Assembly: GCA_013298025.1 (NCBI GenBank)
Contig: JAAFJE010000008.1
Location: 1 to 64,000 of the forward strand
DNA length: 64,000 bases
Direction: 5' to 3'
From: Cytophagales bacterium
GTDB lineage: Bacteria; Bacteroidota; Bacteroidia; Cytophagales; Spirosomataceae
A program made the position numbers and the translations under genes. Shown here piece by piece: positions 18,568 through 27,401 of this stretch (positions are counted from its first letter, which is position 1; every line of letters begins with the position of its first letter). The notes beneath the pieces are model-generated. The model made no database searches. It was not told the origin of the DNA and saw nothing but the letters and a program-made list of their open reading frames with translations.

Positions 18568-21500
18568 ATGAAGTATTTCATACAACAATATATACCAACC
18601 ATTCCGAAAGCTACAGTAGCTACCTTGGCTATTTGTGGTATCACTCTCCAAGCTTCTGTGGCAACGGCACAAACGCAACCATCCGAAGTCGTGAAAGTGC
18701 AGGTAAAATACACCACCGAAATCAAAGGGGTAGTAATCAGTGCCTCTACGAAAAAGCCTGTCTTGGGTGCTAGGGTATTTTACAAAAATATAACCTCTGC
18801 TATTACCGACGAAGATGGTACATTCAAATTGAGTATCCCTAGTGGTGGGGTGTCTATCAATGTCGAGTGTCCGGGTTTTCAAAACCTCGAAATTCCTGTA
18901 GCCAAACGTAGCAATGTTGCTATTACGCTACAAGACCAAACGGGTATCGACAATGTTTATACACTGCCTACGGGTATTGCCAACAATAACCGTTTGGTAG
19001 GAGCGGCCTCTTCGGTATCGGTGCCAGATGCTTGGACAAAAATGACTGATTCGCCCGACTCTTACCTACAAGGAAAAGTAGCGGGCTTAAACGTGGTGCG
19101 TCATAGCGGTACGAGCAATATTGGCTCATTTTATACCTTGCGTGGACTCAACTCTTTGCAAGGAACAAATCGTCCTCTTGTTGTAGTTGATAATGTCATT
19201 TACGATGCGGGTGTTTATGGTAACTCCTTGAGCAACAATTTTTTCGATAACCCATTAGGCTATATCGACGTGAGAGATATTAGCAATATTACGGTGTTGA
19301 AAGATGCTTCTGCGGCAGCTTTGTTTGGGACAAAAGCAGCCAATGGGGTGATTATGATTACAACTTCCCGTGCCAAAGAACTCGGTACTAAAATCGACTT
19401 TGCTCTTACAGGCGGGGTCAATCTAGCACCAACGAATTTGCCCGTAATGAACGCCACCAATTACAGAAGTTACTTAGGTGATGTACTGTCGTCGGCAGGC
19501 TACACGTCTTCTCAAATTGAGGCACTGCCCTATATGAACGACTCAAAAAGCAATGCCGATTATTATACTTACCATAATGAAACGGATTGGCAACGCAAAG
19601 TTTTTGCAAATAAACCCTTAACGAATATGTATATGCGTATTACAGGGGGCGATAACATTGCAAAATATGCCTTATCGGTTAATTATTTAAGTAACAAAAC
19701 TGGCCTCATCGGTTCTACTTTAGAGAAATACAGTACACGCTTCAACGCTGATATGAACCTCACGAGGAGGCTTACCGCTTCTGCCAACCTAAGTTTTGCG
19801 TACAATGAAGCCGAAACCAAAGATGTAGGATTTGCCAACAAAACAAACCCTATCTTTTTGTCATTGGTCAAAGCTCCTTTCTTAACCGATTATCGTGTGT
19901 CGAGCCAAGGTGTCTTCTCTCCTGATTATGCCGACGAAGATATTTTCTTGGTCGGAAACCCTTCCGTAGCTACCAACAAAACCATCGGAGGAAATAAAGG
20001 CTACCGTTTCTTTGGGGTATTAGACTTTCAATTTGCTTTGACTAATAGCCTAAAAGTTGGAACAAACATTGCCGTAACGTTCGATAAAGTGAAAGAAAAT
20101 CGCTTTATTCCGGGTTATGGATTGGTCAGTGATACCTTGAAAAATACCTTGGCTATCAATCAGTTGAGTTCGCAAACCAAGCGTCTTTTCAATATTTCTA
20201 ACGAAACGTATTTGGCTTTTAATAAAACTTTTAAAAACGTACACGAGGTATCGGCCCGAGCAGGTTTCCGATTCATCAATTCACGAGTAGAGCAAGATAA
20301 AGTGTTGGCGTACAACTCTGCTACCGACCAGCTTATCAGTGTAGGCAACGGCTCTGTTTTGTACAACAACATTCAAGGGGGCATTGGTACATACAACTGG
20401 CTCAATACCTATCTTAATGTAAACTATGCTTTTTCTGACAAATACTTCTTATCGTTTAACACAGCCTTAGATGCCTCTTCTCGTTTTGGAAAACAAGCTA
20501 CAGGTGCAACCAAAATTGGGGATACACCTTTTGCCTCTAGCTCATCGGTATCGGCAGCGTGGCTAGTTTCTTCTGAAAAATTCTTGGCAGATGGCCCATT
20601 CGATTTACTTAAAATTCGCTACTCAACAGGTTTTGTAGGCAACGATGATATTGGAAATTATACCTACAAACAATATTATGTTGGACAAAACTTGCTTGGT
20701 TTGCAGGGGGTGGTACGAGGAAACATCGCCAATCCTGCGTTGAAATGGGAGCGTATCAGTAAGCAAAATATTGGCTTCGACCTTGCCATTTTGCACGAAC
20801 GAGTAGGGTTGAGTGTCGATTGGTTTACCAACAAAACCACCGATATGCTCGTTGCCGAGCCATTACCTACAGTATTGGGCTTGGGCTATGTGATGACCAA
20901 CAACGCAGCCATGAGTACCAAAGGTTTTGAAGCGACTTTAAACCTCAAACTCATCAATAAAGCGAATCTGAAATGGGATTTGGGCTTCAATATTGCCCAA
21001 GCTACAACGGTAATCGACCAGTTGCCAAACAACAATGCCGACATCATTTCTAACTATGGCGGTGGCAGTTTTATCACAAAAGTAGGCGAAAGTCCTAATG
21101 CTTTCTACGGATATATATCGAAAGGGGTATTTGCCAGCGATGCCGCAGCCGATGCCGAAGGGCTATCGACACGCCTGTCGGATGGTACATTGAAGCCATT
21201 TAAGGGTGGTGATGTATTTTTCAGCGATGTAAACGGCGATAAAATTATCGATGAAAAAGACCGTACCATCATCGGCAACCCTACGCCTGATTTTTACGGA
21301 GGTATTTCAAACCGAGTGATTTATAAAAACTGGACATTCGACGCTTTGTGTAGTTTTGTATCGGGCAACGAAGTGTATAACTACACCCGCAAAGCCCTAG
21401 AATCTGGCTCGAATACTTTCAACCAATCGCAAGCATTGGTGAATCGCTGGAGAGGTGAAGGGCAAGTAACCAATATTCCACGAGCTACCTACAACGACCC

Positions 21501-21774
21501 TGTACAAAATGCTCGTTTTTCTAACCGTTGGATTGAAGATGGTTCTTATTTCAGAGTAAGAAGCCTCGCTTTATCTTACAATTTCAACCTTGATAAAAGC
21601 ATCTTGAAATACCTAACCATTTACGCCTCTGCAAACAACGTTTTTACTTTTACCAAATACTTGGGCTACGACCCAGAATTTAGCTCGACCAACGCTGTTG
21701 TAGGTCAAGGCGTGGACAACTCGCTAGAGCCGATTCAAAAGTCATTCCATTTAGGTGTAAAACTCGGTTTGTAA
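18568..21774 (+). CDS. SusC/RagA-type TonB-dependent outer-membrane transporter (second)
   Basis: 1068 aa. The signal peptide is MKYFIQQYIPTIPKATVATL…ATAQT. A carboxypeptidase-regulatory-like domain follows (about 50-128, IKGVVISASTKKPVLGARVF), then the plug (about 150-275, YLQGKVAGLNVV, YTLRGLNSLQG, VLKDASAAALFGTKAANGVIMI). The beta-barrel ends SFHLGVKLGL. The plug differs clearly from the first SusC of the locus, so this is a second transport system rather than a recent duplicate. It lacks the STSAEQV-like linker but keeps TAFGT-type plug residues. Its SusD partner starts 80 bp downstream after a stem-loop. Confidence 0.93.
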   Translation: MKYFIQQYIPTIPKATVATLAICGITLQASVATAQTQPSEVVKVQVKYTTEIKGVVISASTKKPVLGARVFYKNITSAITDEDGTFKLSIPSGGVSINVECPGFQNLEIPVAKRSNVAITLQDQTGIDNVYTLPTGIANNNRLVGAASSVSVPDAWTKMTDSPDSYLQGKVAGLNVVRHSGTSNIGSFYTLRGLNSLQGTNRPLVVVDNVIYDAGVYGNSLSNNFFDNPLGYIDVRDISNITVLKDASAAALFGTKAANGVIMITTSRAKELGTKIDFALTGGVNLAPTNLPVMNATNYRSYLGDVLSSAGYTSSQIEALPYMNDSKSNADYYTYHNETDWQRKVFANKPLTNMYMRITGGDNIAKYALSVNYLSNKTGLIGSTLEKYSTRFNADMNLTRRLTASANLSFAYNEAETKDVGFANKTNPIFLSLVKAPFLTDYRVSSQGVFSPDYADEDIFLVGNPSVATNKTIGGNKGYRFFGVLDFQFALTNSLKVGTNIAVTFDKVKENRFIPGYGLVSDTLKNTLAINQLSSQTKRLFNISNETYLAFNKTFKNVHEVSARAGFRFINSRVEQDKVLAYNSATDQLISVGNGSVLYNNIQGGIGTYNWLNTYLNVNYAFSDKYFLSFNTALDASSRFGKQATGATKIGDTPFASSSSVSAAWLVSSEKFLADGPFDLLKIRYSTGFVGNDDIGNYTYKQYYVGQNLLGLQGVVRGNIANPALKWERISKQNIGFDLAILHERVGLSVDWFTNKTTDMLVAEPLPTVLGLGYVMTNNAAMSTKGFEATLNLKLINKANLKWDLGFNIAQATTVIDQLPNNNADIISNYGGGSFITKVGESPNAFYGYISKGVFASDAAADAEGLSTRLSDGTLKPFKGGDVFFSDVNGDKIIDEKDRTIIGNPTPDFYGGISNRVIYKNWTFDALCSFVSGNEVYNYTRKALESGSNTFNQSQALVNRWRGEGQVTNIPRATYNDPVQNARFSNRWIEDGSYFRVRSLALSYNFNLDKSILKYLTIYASANNVFTFTKYLGYDPEFSSTNAVVGQGVDNSLEPIQKSFHLGVKLGL

Positions 21775-21787
21775 GCCCTTAATCCCT

Positions 21788-21817
21788 AGCGATTGATGAT
21801 TTAGGTTGTCAATCGCT
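21788..21817 (+). other. Intercistronic hairpin between second SusC and SusD
   Basis: agcgattga (21788-21796) pairs perfectly with tcaatcgct (21809-21817) around a 12-nt loop, 14 bp after the SusC stop and 38 bp before the SusD ATG. No T-run follows. It is likely an mRNA structure that tunes SusC versus SusD yield, which is inference. Confidence 0.55.
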
Positions 21818-21854
21818 TTAAAATCAAGGTTTTGTATTTAAAATTTTTCATCAG

Positions 21855-23669
21855 ATGAAATCAATTGTAAAGAAAATAACACTCAATGCTACACTCATAG
21901 CATGTTTATGGGCAGGTACTTCGTCTTGTACGAAGATGTTTGACCTCGACCCAGAAGAAGCTTTAAGTTCGGAACAAATGTATCGTGACATCTACGATGC
22001 CGATGCCGCACTGGTAGGGCTTTATGGTAAATTCTCGACCCTGGCAAAACAATATGTGGTACTCAATGAGTTGCGTGCCGACTTGATTGACGTAACAGAA
22101 AATGCTGATTTATCGTTGCGTGAAATCAATGCCCATAACGCCACCGAAAGTAATGTATATGCCAATCCTCGTCCTTATTACGAGGTGATTTTGAATTGTA
22201 ACGACATTTTGAAAAACTTCAAAATTATGCTCGATGGCAACAAAATCAAACGTGACCAATACTACCAACGCTATGCCGATGTAGTGGCTTTGAGAAGCTG
22301 GATTTACTTACAACTAGCTACACATTACGGAAGCGTTCCTTATATCACCGAAACCGCCGAAACCCTTGCCGATGTAGCAGCTATTGCCAATCAGCCCAAA
22401 GTGCCTTTACAAGACTTAATCAAAAAACTGATTATGGCAATGGAAGAAATTCCTGCGACGTATTTAGACCCTTATACACTTGACAATACCCTCGTTTCGG
22501 CCAACGTTGATGGCTATTCACCTACAACGTTCTTTATCCAAAAACATTTGTTGTTGGGCGATTTATACCTTTGGGATGGCCAATATACCAAAGCTGCCGC
22601 TCGGTATAAATATATCATGACAACCTCCGACCGACTAGGATTTGATGCAACCGACATCAACGTTTGGTATCATTTGTACAAAATTACTCGTGGACAAATC
22701 AGCAGTAGTATGAGTACTATTGCTGTGAATTATGTAAGTGACATCAACGATGTGAATAACTTGAACGACAATAATACCAATGGCTGGCGTTCGATTTTTG
22801 CAAGAGACCGTTCTTCTACAACATACAATAGTGTTTCTAATACTTCAAGTATTTCTCGTGACCCAGAGTGGCTATGGTTGTTGCCTTTCGATAGTAAATT
22901 TTTACCCGAAAATCCATTTATCGACTTATTCTCGAATGTGGGTGGACGCTATTTGCTACAGCCTTCGCAAGCTGCGATTGATTTATGGAACGCTCAAACC
23001 CAAACCAATAATTTTGCCTTCGATGCCCGTGGTAGAATGTCGTATCGCATCGTTAATGGTCGTCCGGTTGTGTTCAAGTATTTGTACAACTATGTAAGTC
23101 CTGTGGGCTCAACGCTTTCGTTAGTAGGTAAAAGTTTACAAGAAAAAAATGGTCGTTGGTTTTTGAACAGAGCTGCCAATGTGCATTTGAAATTTGCAGA
23201 AGCCGCCAACCGTGACGGTCGCCGTAAATTGGCTTATGCCTTGGTCAACAGTGGTGTAGCTAGTGTATATAATGGCACGAGTACAGATAAAACCAATTTG
23301 ATGAATACCTTCGACGTTCCTCCTTATGACTTCGATGCTCGTAATGGTGATGCTCCCGTGCGTTATCGTTCGTCTTGGCACTTAGGCACAGGTATCAGAG
23401 GGCGTGCTATGGTGAAAAACAATGTTATTGCTGGAGATAGTACTATTGCCATCGAAAATTCTATTATTGACGAAGGAGCTTTAGAATTGGCTTTTGAAGG
23501 ACACCGTTGGGGCGATTTAGTGCGTGTTGCCTTACGCAGAAACGACCCTGCATTTTTGGCAGATAAAGTATATCAAAAACTTAAAAAAGCTAATAACCCC
23601 AATGCGGAGGCTGTTAGAACCAAATTGATGACAAAAGAAAACTGGTTTTTACCATTCAAAATACAATAA
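21855..23669 (+). CDS. SusD/RagB-type substrate-capturing lipoprotein (second)
   Basis: 604 aa with lipobox GTSSC (Cys about 25) and the SusD start TKMFDLDPEEALSSEQMYRD. The TPR-type helices include RYADVVALRSWIYLQLATHYG (about 137-157). The C-terminal motif is GALELAFEGHRWGDLVRVALRR, followed by the closing NWFLPFKIQ. It is about 100 residues longer than its counterpart at 13.8 kb, with extra central loops (about 290-400) that in this family shape ligand specificity. It ends the fasciclin-SusCD locus, with an intrinsic terminator 60 bp downstream. The ligand is unknown. Confidence 0.92.
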   Translation: MKSIVKKITLNATLIACLWAGTSSCTKMFDLDPEEALSSEQMYRDIYDADAALVGLYGKFSTLAKQYVVLNELRADLIDVTENADLSLREINAHNATESNVYANPRPYYEVILNCNDILKNFKIMLDGNKIKRDQYYQRYADVVALRSWIYLQLATHYGSVPYITETAETLADVAAIANQPKVPLQDLIKKLIMAMEEIPATYLDPYTLDNTLVSANVDGYSPTTFFIQKHLLLGDLYLWDGQYTKAAARYKYIMTTSDRLGFDATDINVWYHLYKITRGQISSSMSTIAVNYVSDINDVNNLNDNNTNGWRSIFARDRSSTTYNSVSNTSSISRDPEWLWLLPFDSKFLPENPFIDLFSNVGGRYLLQPSQAAIDLWNAQTQTNNFAFDARGRMSYRIVNGRPVVFKYLYNYVSPVGSTLSLVGKSLQEKNGRWFLNRAANVHLKFAEAANRDGRRKLAYALVNSGVASVYNGTSTDKTNLMNTFDVPPYDFDARNGDAPVRYRSSWHLGTGIRGRAMVKNNVIAGDSTIAIENSIIDEGALELAFEGHRWGDLVRVALRRNDPAFLADKVYQKLKKANNPNAEAVRTKLMTKENWFLPFKIQ

Positions 23670-23729
23670 AGACGCTACGGAAAGCCAACCTTTTCGAACC
23701 CCAACCCAAATAACCTCTAACCAATCATG

Positions 23730-23762
23730 ACGTGGAGAAGCTTGTCTTCTTCACGTTTTTTT
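23730..23762 (+). terminator. Intrinsic terminator of the fasciclin/SusCD locus
   Basis: acgtggagaag (23730-23740) pairs with cttcttcacgt (23746-23756, one G-T wobble) around a 5-nt loop and runs straight into a T7 tract (23756-23762). It closes the 15-kb co-directional locus. Confidence 0.88.
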
Positions 23763-23783
23763 CTGTCATAAAAAGAATTGTAC

Positions 23784-23802
23784 GTCGGGTTTCCAACCCG
23801 AC
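23784..23802. repeat. REP palindrome, type 1, upstream of RAYT
   Basis: gtcgggttTCCaacccgac: 8-bp arms and a 3-nt loop, followed by agaaataaaa. The 3' part, gtttccaacccgaca plus an A-rich tail, recurs at 23868. The small perfect palindrome beside a RAYT gene is the usual REP arrangement. Confidence 0.75.
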
Positions 23803-23864
23803 AGAAATAAAATATGAGCTAGTACATCATAGAAAGAAAGGCGTGTTACGAGGGATTTTTGTGT

Positions 23865-23891
23865 AAGTTTCCAACCCGACAAAAATAAAAC
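23865..23891. repeat. Partial REP copy
   Basis: aagtttccaacccgacaaaaataaaa repeats the right arm and A-rich tail of the REP at 23784, but the left arm is degenerate (gtgtaag instead of gtcgggt). It lies 44 bp before the RAYT start codon. Confidence 0.55.
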
Positions 23892-23934
23892 GTATCAGAA
23901 ACTCGTTTTAAAGAAATATAAAATCATCTACAAC

Positions 23935-24576
23935 ATGAAAAAGCAGTTCTACAGAAGAAATCTACCTCATCTACAGCCACTTGGTGGAATATTTTTTGTC
24001 ACCTATAATCTTCATGGAAGCATTCCAAAAGCTGTTTCCGACCGATGGAAGGAAGACTACGCTCAAGAAAAAGCAGCGATAATCCAAACTTCAAAAAATA
24101 TCAATGATGATTTAGAAAAGCTCGGCAAAAGGGATTTTGCCAAAAGAGATAATTTTTATGATACTTACCAAGATGGTCCCCATTACTTAAAAGAAGATGC
24201 TTTTGCTAAGATTGTTGTAGCGTCTTTACACTTTTGGGATAATAAGAAAATAGAACTTTACGCCTATTGTATCATGTCAAATCATGTACACATCGTAGTA
24301 AGGTTATATGATGAAACAGAAATAGATTCGCCTTTTTATTTAGAAGAGTATATGCACTCCATCAAACGATTTTCTGCTTTTGAGTGTAATAAGCTTCTAG
24401 GAAAGCATGGTCCCTTTTGGCAACAAGAAAGCTACGATAGGCTTGTTCGTAATAGAGAAGAATTACACAGAATATTGACTTACACTTTAAATAATCCCGT
24501 AAAAGCAGGTCTGTGCAAAGCCAAGAAAGATTGGAAGTGGTCGTATATCAAGGATATATATAATGACATTATGTAG
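23935..24576 (+). CDS. REP-associated tyrosine transposase (RAYT)
   Basis: 213 aa of the IS200/IS605-like Y1 HUH superfamily. The His-x-His metal motif is HVH at 117-119 (MSNHVHIVV). The likely nucleophilic tyrosine is Tyr167 in WQQESYDRLVRNREELHRI, followed by the characteristic YTLNNPVKAGLC. RAYTs act in cis on REP palindromes through single-strand cleavage and are usually single-copy and host-domesticated. Intact and partial REPs lie upstream (23784, 23865) and another lies 5 bp after the stop (24581). The gene appears full length and open, so it may still be active. It directly follows the terminator of the fasciclin-SusCD locus, a common landing position for REP units. Confidence 0.88.
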   Translation: MKKQFYRRNLPHLQPLGGIFFVTYNLHGSIPKAVSDRWKEDYAQEKAAIIQTSKNINDDLEKLGKRDFAKRDNFYDTYQDGPHYLKEDAFAKIVVASLHFWDNKKIELYAYCIMSNHVHIVVRLYDETEIDSPFYLEEYMHSIKRFSAFECNKLLGKHGPFWQQESYDRLVRNREELHRILTYTLNNPVKAGLCKAKKDWKWSYIKDIYNDIM

Positions 24577-24580
24577 CAGT

Positions 24581-24603
24581 AGCATGAGTTTCCAACTCGT
24601 GCT
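24581..24603. repeat. REP palindrome downstream of RAYT
   Basis: agcatgagt (24581-24589) and actcgtgct (24595-24603) form a 9-bp stem with one wobble around ttcca. It shares the gtttccaac core with the upstream REP but has different outer arms. Confidence 0.65.
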
Positions 24604-24610
24604 ATTTTGA

Positions 24611-24652
24611 GGTCGCCCAGATAGGGTCGCCCAGACGGGGTCGCCCAGACTA
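24611..24652. repeat. Three tandem 14-bp repeats (ggtcgcccaga…)
   Basis: Units at 24611-24624, 24625-24638 and 24639-24652 share ggtcgcccaga and differ only in the last three bases (tag, cgg, cta). They are GC-rich against an AT-rich background, directly beyond the RAYT downstream REP. Confidence 0.75.
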
Positions 24653-24724
24653 ACGAGATACTAATTCATGATAATTTTTCTCCTAATACTATTTACTTGA
24701 TGTTTGATTTTTATAAATTGCATC

Positions 24725-25621
24725 ATGGAAAAAACACATACCTTAGAAGACTTTTACCGTAGCCGTACCGATTATGTGCCGGCTAATCTCAAGAAAGACA
24801 TAGGACATTTTAATGTTTTTAGGGTAGAAGATTTTGTAGGAAAAACGCCCAAGCCTGTGCCGTATAGTCGTAAAGATTACTACAAAATTTCGCTCATCAA
24901 AGGCCATAATTTGTATCATTATGCCGATAAAGTCATAGAGGTGCAGCAGGCGGGTGTATCGTTTGCCAATCCGATGATTCCTTATAAATTAGAGAGGATA
25001 GGCGAAATGCAAGGTGGTTTCTTTTGTGTGTTTACGGAGGCTTTTCTCAACCAAATTCCGAATATCAAAGAATACCCTATTTTTAAACCAGGGAATTTCC
25101 CGATTTATGAATTAGAGGAAGTTCAAGTGTTTGAATTTCAGCGTATTTTTGAGGAAATGCTTACCGAAATGCGTATGGAGTATGTCTATAAATACGACCT
25201 TCTGCGGGCTTTGGTACAACAATTGATACACAAAGCCATGCGGCTCAAGCCCAACGAATCGAATGTTTTGCAGGGGCATTCAGCCAATCAACGTATCACA
25301 TCGTTGTTTGTAGAACTACTCGAAAGGCAATTTCCGATAGAATCGCCCTTTCAAAGCATGAAATTGAGAGTGCCTGCCGATTTTGCCGCCCATTTGTCGG
25401 TACATATCAACCACCTCAATCGAGCCTTGAAAAATACCACAGGCAAAACTACTTCGCAGCTTATTGGCGAAAGAGTGTTGCAAGAAGCCCAAACCTTGCT
25501 CAGACATACCGATTGGCAAATTGCCGAAATTGCGTATTGTTTGGGCTTTGATGACCCTTCTCATTTTACGGCATTTTTTAGAAAAGCTCTTATGCTTACA
25601 CCGAGAGCTTACAGAGGATGA
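24725..25621 (+). CDS. AraC family transcriptional regulator
   Basis: Starting at MEKTHTLEDFYRSR, 298 aa. An in-frame ATG at 24704 precedes a non-family hydrophobic stretch. The N-terminal half is a cupin-like sensing domain (about 20-170, YYKISLIKGHNLYHYADK…VSFANPMIPYKL). The C-terminal 100 residues are two helix-turn-helix motifs (FAAHLSVHINHLNRALKNTTGKTTSQLI; QIAEIAYCLGFDDPSHFTAFFRKALMLTPRAYR). Regulators of this architecture usually control an adjacent oxidoreductase in Bacteroidota. Here an aldo/keto reductase gene begins 110 bp downstream on the same strand and is the probable target. Confidence 0.9.
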   Translation: MEKTHTLEDFYRSRTDYVPANLKKDIGHFNVFRVEDFVGKTPKPVPYSRKDYYKISLIKGHNLYHYADKVIEVQQAGVSFANPMIPYKLERIGEMQGGFFCVFTEAFLNQIPNIKEYPIFKPGNFPIYELEEVQVFEFQRIFEEMLTEMRMEYVYKYDLLRALVQQLIHKAMRLKPNESNVLQGHSANQRITSLFVELLERQFPIESPFQSMKLRVPADFAAHLSVHINHLNRALKNTTGKTTSQLIGERVLQEAQTLLRHTDWQIAEIAYCLGFDDPSHFTAFFRKALMLTPRAYRG

Positions 25622-25731
25622 GTTTTGTTTGATTTTTTATAGTTTATGTTTCATAAAAGCTATCCTCCAACCAACCTTTTTGTAGAAATTTGTCGTATCA
25701 AATTTTACTAAAAATCATTCAACATCATCTT

Positions 25732-26751
25732 ATGAAATACAATTATGTAGGCGAAACGGGCTTAATGGTTTCGGAGCTTTGCCTTGGTACAATGACTTTT
25801 GGCGGACAAAACGCTGGCGTTTGGGAAAACATCGGAAAATTACAACAAGCAGAAGTGAACGGGCTGATCAAAGGAGCAATTGAAGCTGGTATTAATTTTA
25901 TTGATACCGCCAATATTTATTCATTTGGACAGTCGGAACAATTGCTAGGACAAGCCTTGCTAGACTTGGCGATTCCCAGAGACCAAGTCGTAATTGCGAC
26001 AAAGGTATTGGGTAGAATGGATGCACATCCCAACAGTGCGGGCTTATCGAGGTACCATATTTTTCATTCGGTCGATGCCAGTCTCAAGCGTTTACAAACG
26101 GACTACATTGATATTTTGTATGTGCATGGCGTGGACCCCAAAATAGCTATTGAGCAGATTGTGCACACACTCCATGACCTCGTTTGTACAGGAAAAGTGC
26201 GCTATATAGCCATTTGTAACTGGTCTGCGTGGATGGTTGCAACAGCCCAAGAAATAGCCAAGCGTCATGGCTGGCACCATTTTATTGGCTTACAGTACTA
26301 TTACTCGGCGGTTTCTCGTGATATAGAACATGAAATTGTACCGATGGCACAGCATTACAAACTTGGTATTTTTCCTTGGAGTCCGTTGGCTGGAGGCTTC
26401 CTTACAGGTAAGTTTACCAGAGAACAATCTGCTGTTGGTGCACGACGAGATACCTTTGATTTTCCACCTATTGATAAGGCGAAAGCATTCGATTTGATAG
26501 ACGTACTACAAGGTATTGCCCAAATCCACGAAGCTACTGTTGCCCAAATTGCCTTGGCTTGGGTACGGCATCAGCCGGGTGTGACGAGTACGATTATTGG
26601 TGCTAAAACCACCGCACAATTACAAGACAACATCGCCTCTACGCAAATACAACTTACCAGTGAAGAATTGAGCAAAATAGATGCCGTGAGTCCGTTACCA
26701 CTTTTATACCCCGGTTGGATGGTAAAACGCCAAAGCGAATATAGAGGTTAG
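25732..26751 (+). CDS. Aldo/keto reductase
   Basis: Starting at MKYNYVGETGLMVSELCLGTMTFGG gives 339 aa. The ATG at 25690 lies within a stretch lacking similarity. The (beta/alpha)8 AKR motifs are present: catalytic Asp-Tyr in FIDTANIYSFGQSEQLLG (about 52-69), Lys in VVIATKVLG, His in DILYVHGVDP, and the NADP-binding C-terminal block STIIGAKTTAQLQDN. The family reduces aldehydes or ketones with NADPH in the cytoplasm, and it is related to the YajO/Tas type rather than sugar-specific forms. It lies directly downstream of an AraC regulator and is probably controlled by it. Confidence 0.9.
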   Translation: MKYNYVGETGLMVSELCLGTMTFGGQNAGVWENIGKLQQAEVNGLIKGAIEAGINFIDTANIYSFGQSEQLLGQALLDLAIPRDQVVIATKVLGRMDAHPNSAGLSRYHIFHSVDASLKRLQTDYIDILYVHGVDPKIAIEQIVHTLHDLVCTGKVRYIAICNWSAWMVATAQEIAKRHGWHHFIGLQYYYSAVSRDIEHEIVPMAQHYKLGIFPWSPLAGGFLTGKFTREQSAVGARRDTFDFPPIDKAKAFDLIDVLQGIAQIHEATVAQIALAWVRHQPGVTSTIIGAKTTAQLQDNIASTQIQLTSEELSKIDAVSPLPLLYPGWMVKRQSEYRG

Positions 26752-26923
26752 TCAAGCCGAATATACCATAAAAAGTATCATCGGGTTGGTGACAGGTGGT
26801 GCTGTAATGGGTTAACATGGTTTTATTTTCTACAAAATAAGGTAGCCATTGCTCCCCATACCTATATCAACTATCACCAACCCGTGAATCAATTACGGCA
26901 AAAAATCAACAGCTTCAAATAAC
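26752..26923 (+). pseudogene. Possible relic of a small membrane-protein gene
   Basis: Just after the reductase stop, one frame reads SQAEYTIKSIIGLVTGGAVMG then stops. A second frame continues through WFYFLQNKVAIAPHTYINY to a stop at 26921-26923. Joined by a frameshift these would make a plausible C-terminal half with a glycine-rich hydrophobic segment. No start codon or usable full frame exists. This may equally be chance coding potential. Confidence 0.25.
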
Positions 26924-27053
26924 TTGTAAAATATCTTTCTCATTTCTTTGAAATCTTAATTTTACCTTGTTTTTTTATGATAATACTCGTTTGTTCAAAG
27001 CAAGATTTTAGTAGATAACCGTCTAAAATTTGACGTATCAATCATTGAAAAAC

Positions 27054-27239
27054 ATGGAAAACCAAAAAAGAATCAATCCATTTTGGGCGTTTATCGCAGC
27101 GATTTTGGGTTGGAGACTCTTCAAGCATTTCGACTTCCAATCGTTTACCTTCGCTGACCCTTATTTCGACATAGTGTATATAGTCGTGTTTGGGGTTGCT
27201 ATTTTTTTCATTATAAAAGACTACAAAGCTGAGAAGTAA
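27054..27239 (+). CDS. Small two-helix membrane protein, unknown function
   Basis: 61 aa from MENQKRINPFWAF. An in-frame ATG 24 bp upstream is less likely. Two hydrophobic segments are separated by a short aromatic loop: NPFWAFIAAILGWRLFKHF (about 8-26) and FDIVYIVVFGVAIFFII (about 39-55). The protein ends in a charged DYKAEK tail. I do not recognise a named family. Small proteins of this form occur singly in Cytophagales genomes. It is flanked by noncoding DNA on both sides, and an 8-bp stem-loop begins at its stop codon. Confidence 0.6.
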   Translation: MENQKRINPFWAFIAAILGWRLFKHFDFQSFTFADPYFDIVYIVVFGVAIFFIIKDYKAEK

Positions 27240-27270
27240 AGTGACGTATTTTAGCCCTTTTGGTCACTTT
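27238..27270 (+). terminator. Weak stem-loop after the small membrane protein
   Basis: aaagtgac (27238-27245) pairs with gtcacttt (27263-27270), 17-nt loop, ending in a short T-run. The long loop makes it only a candidate terminator. Confidence 0.4.
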
Positions 27271-27401
27271 GTCATGCTTTATCTCCTGATAGAACGAATT
27301 GCTTCGCTCACAGTAAAACCATTCAAATAGTTTCTGGAATCGAAGGCTATGATTGACCAGATAATAGAAAATTTCATGGAAATAATTGTTTCACTTAGGT
27401 T

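Noticed and set aside
8190-23669. Calling the SusCD locus a classic polysaccharide utilisation locus
   Set aside because: No glycoside hydrolase, lyase, sulfatase or hybrid regulator is present in or near it.
24611-24652. Short tandem repeats considered as a CRISPR remnant
   Set aside because: Units are 14 bp and directly adjacent with no spacers, and no cas gene is present.
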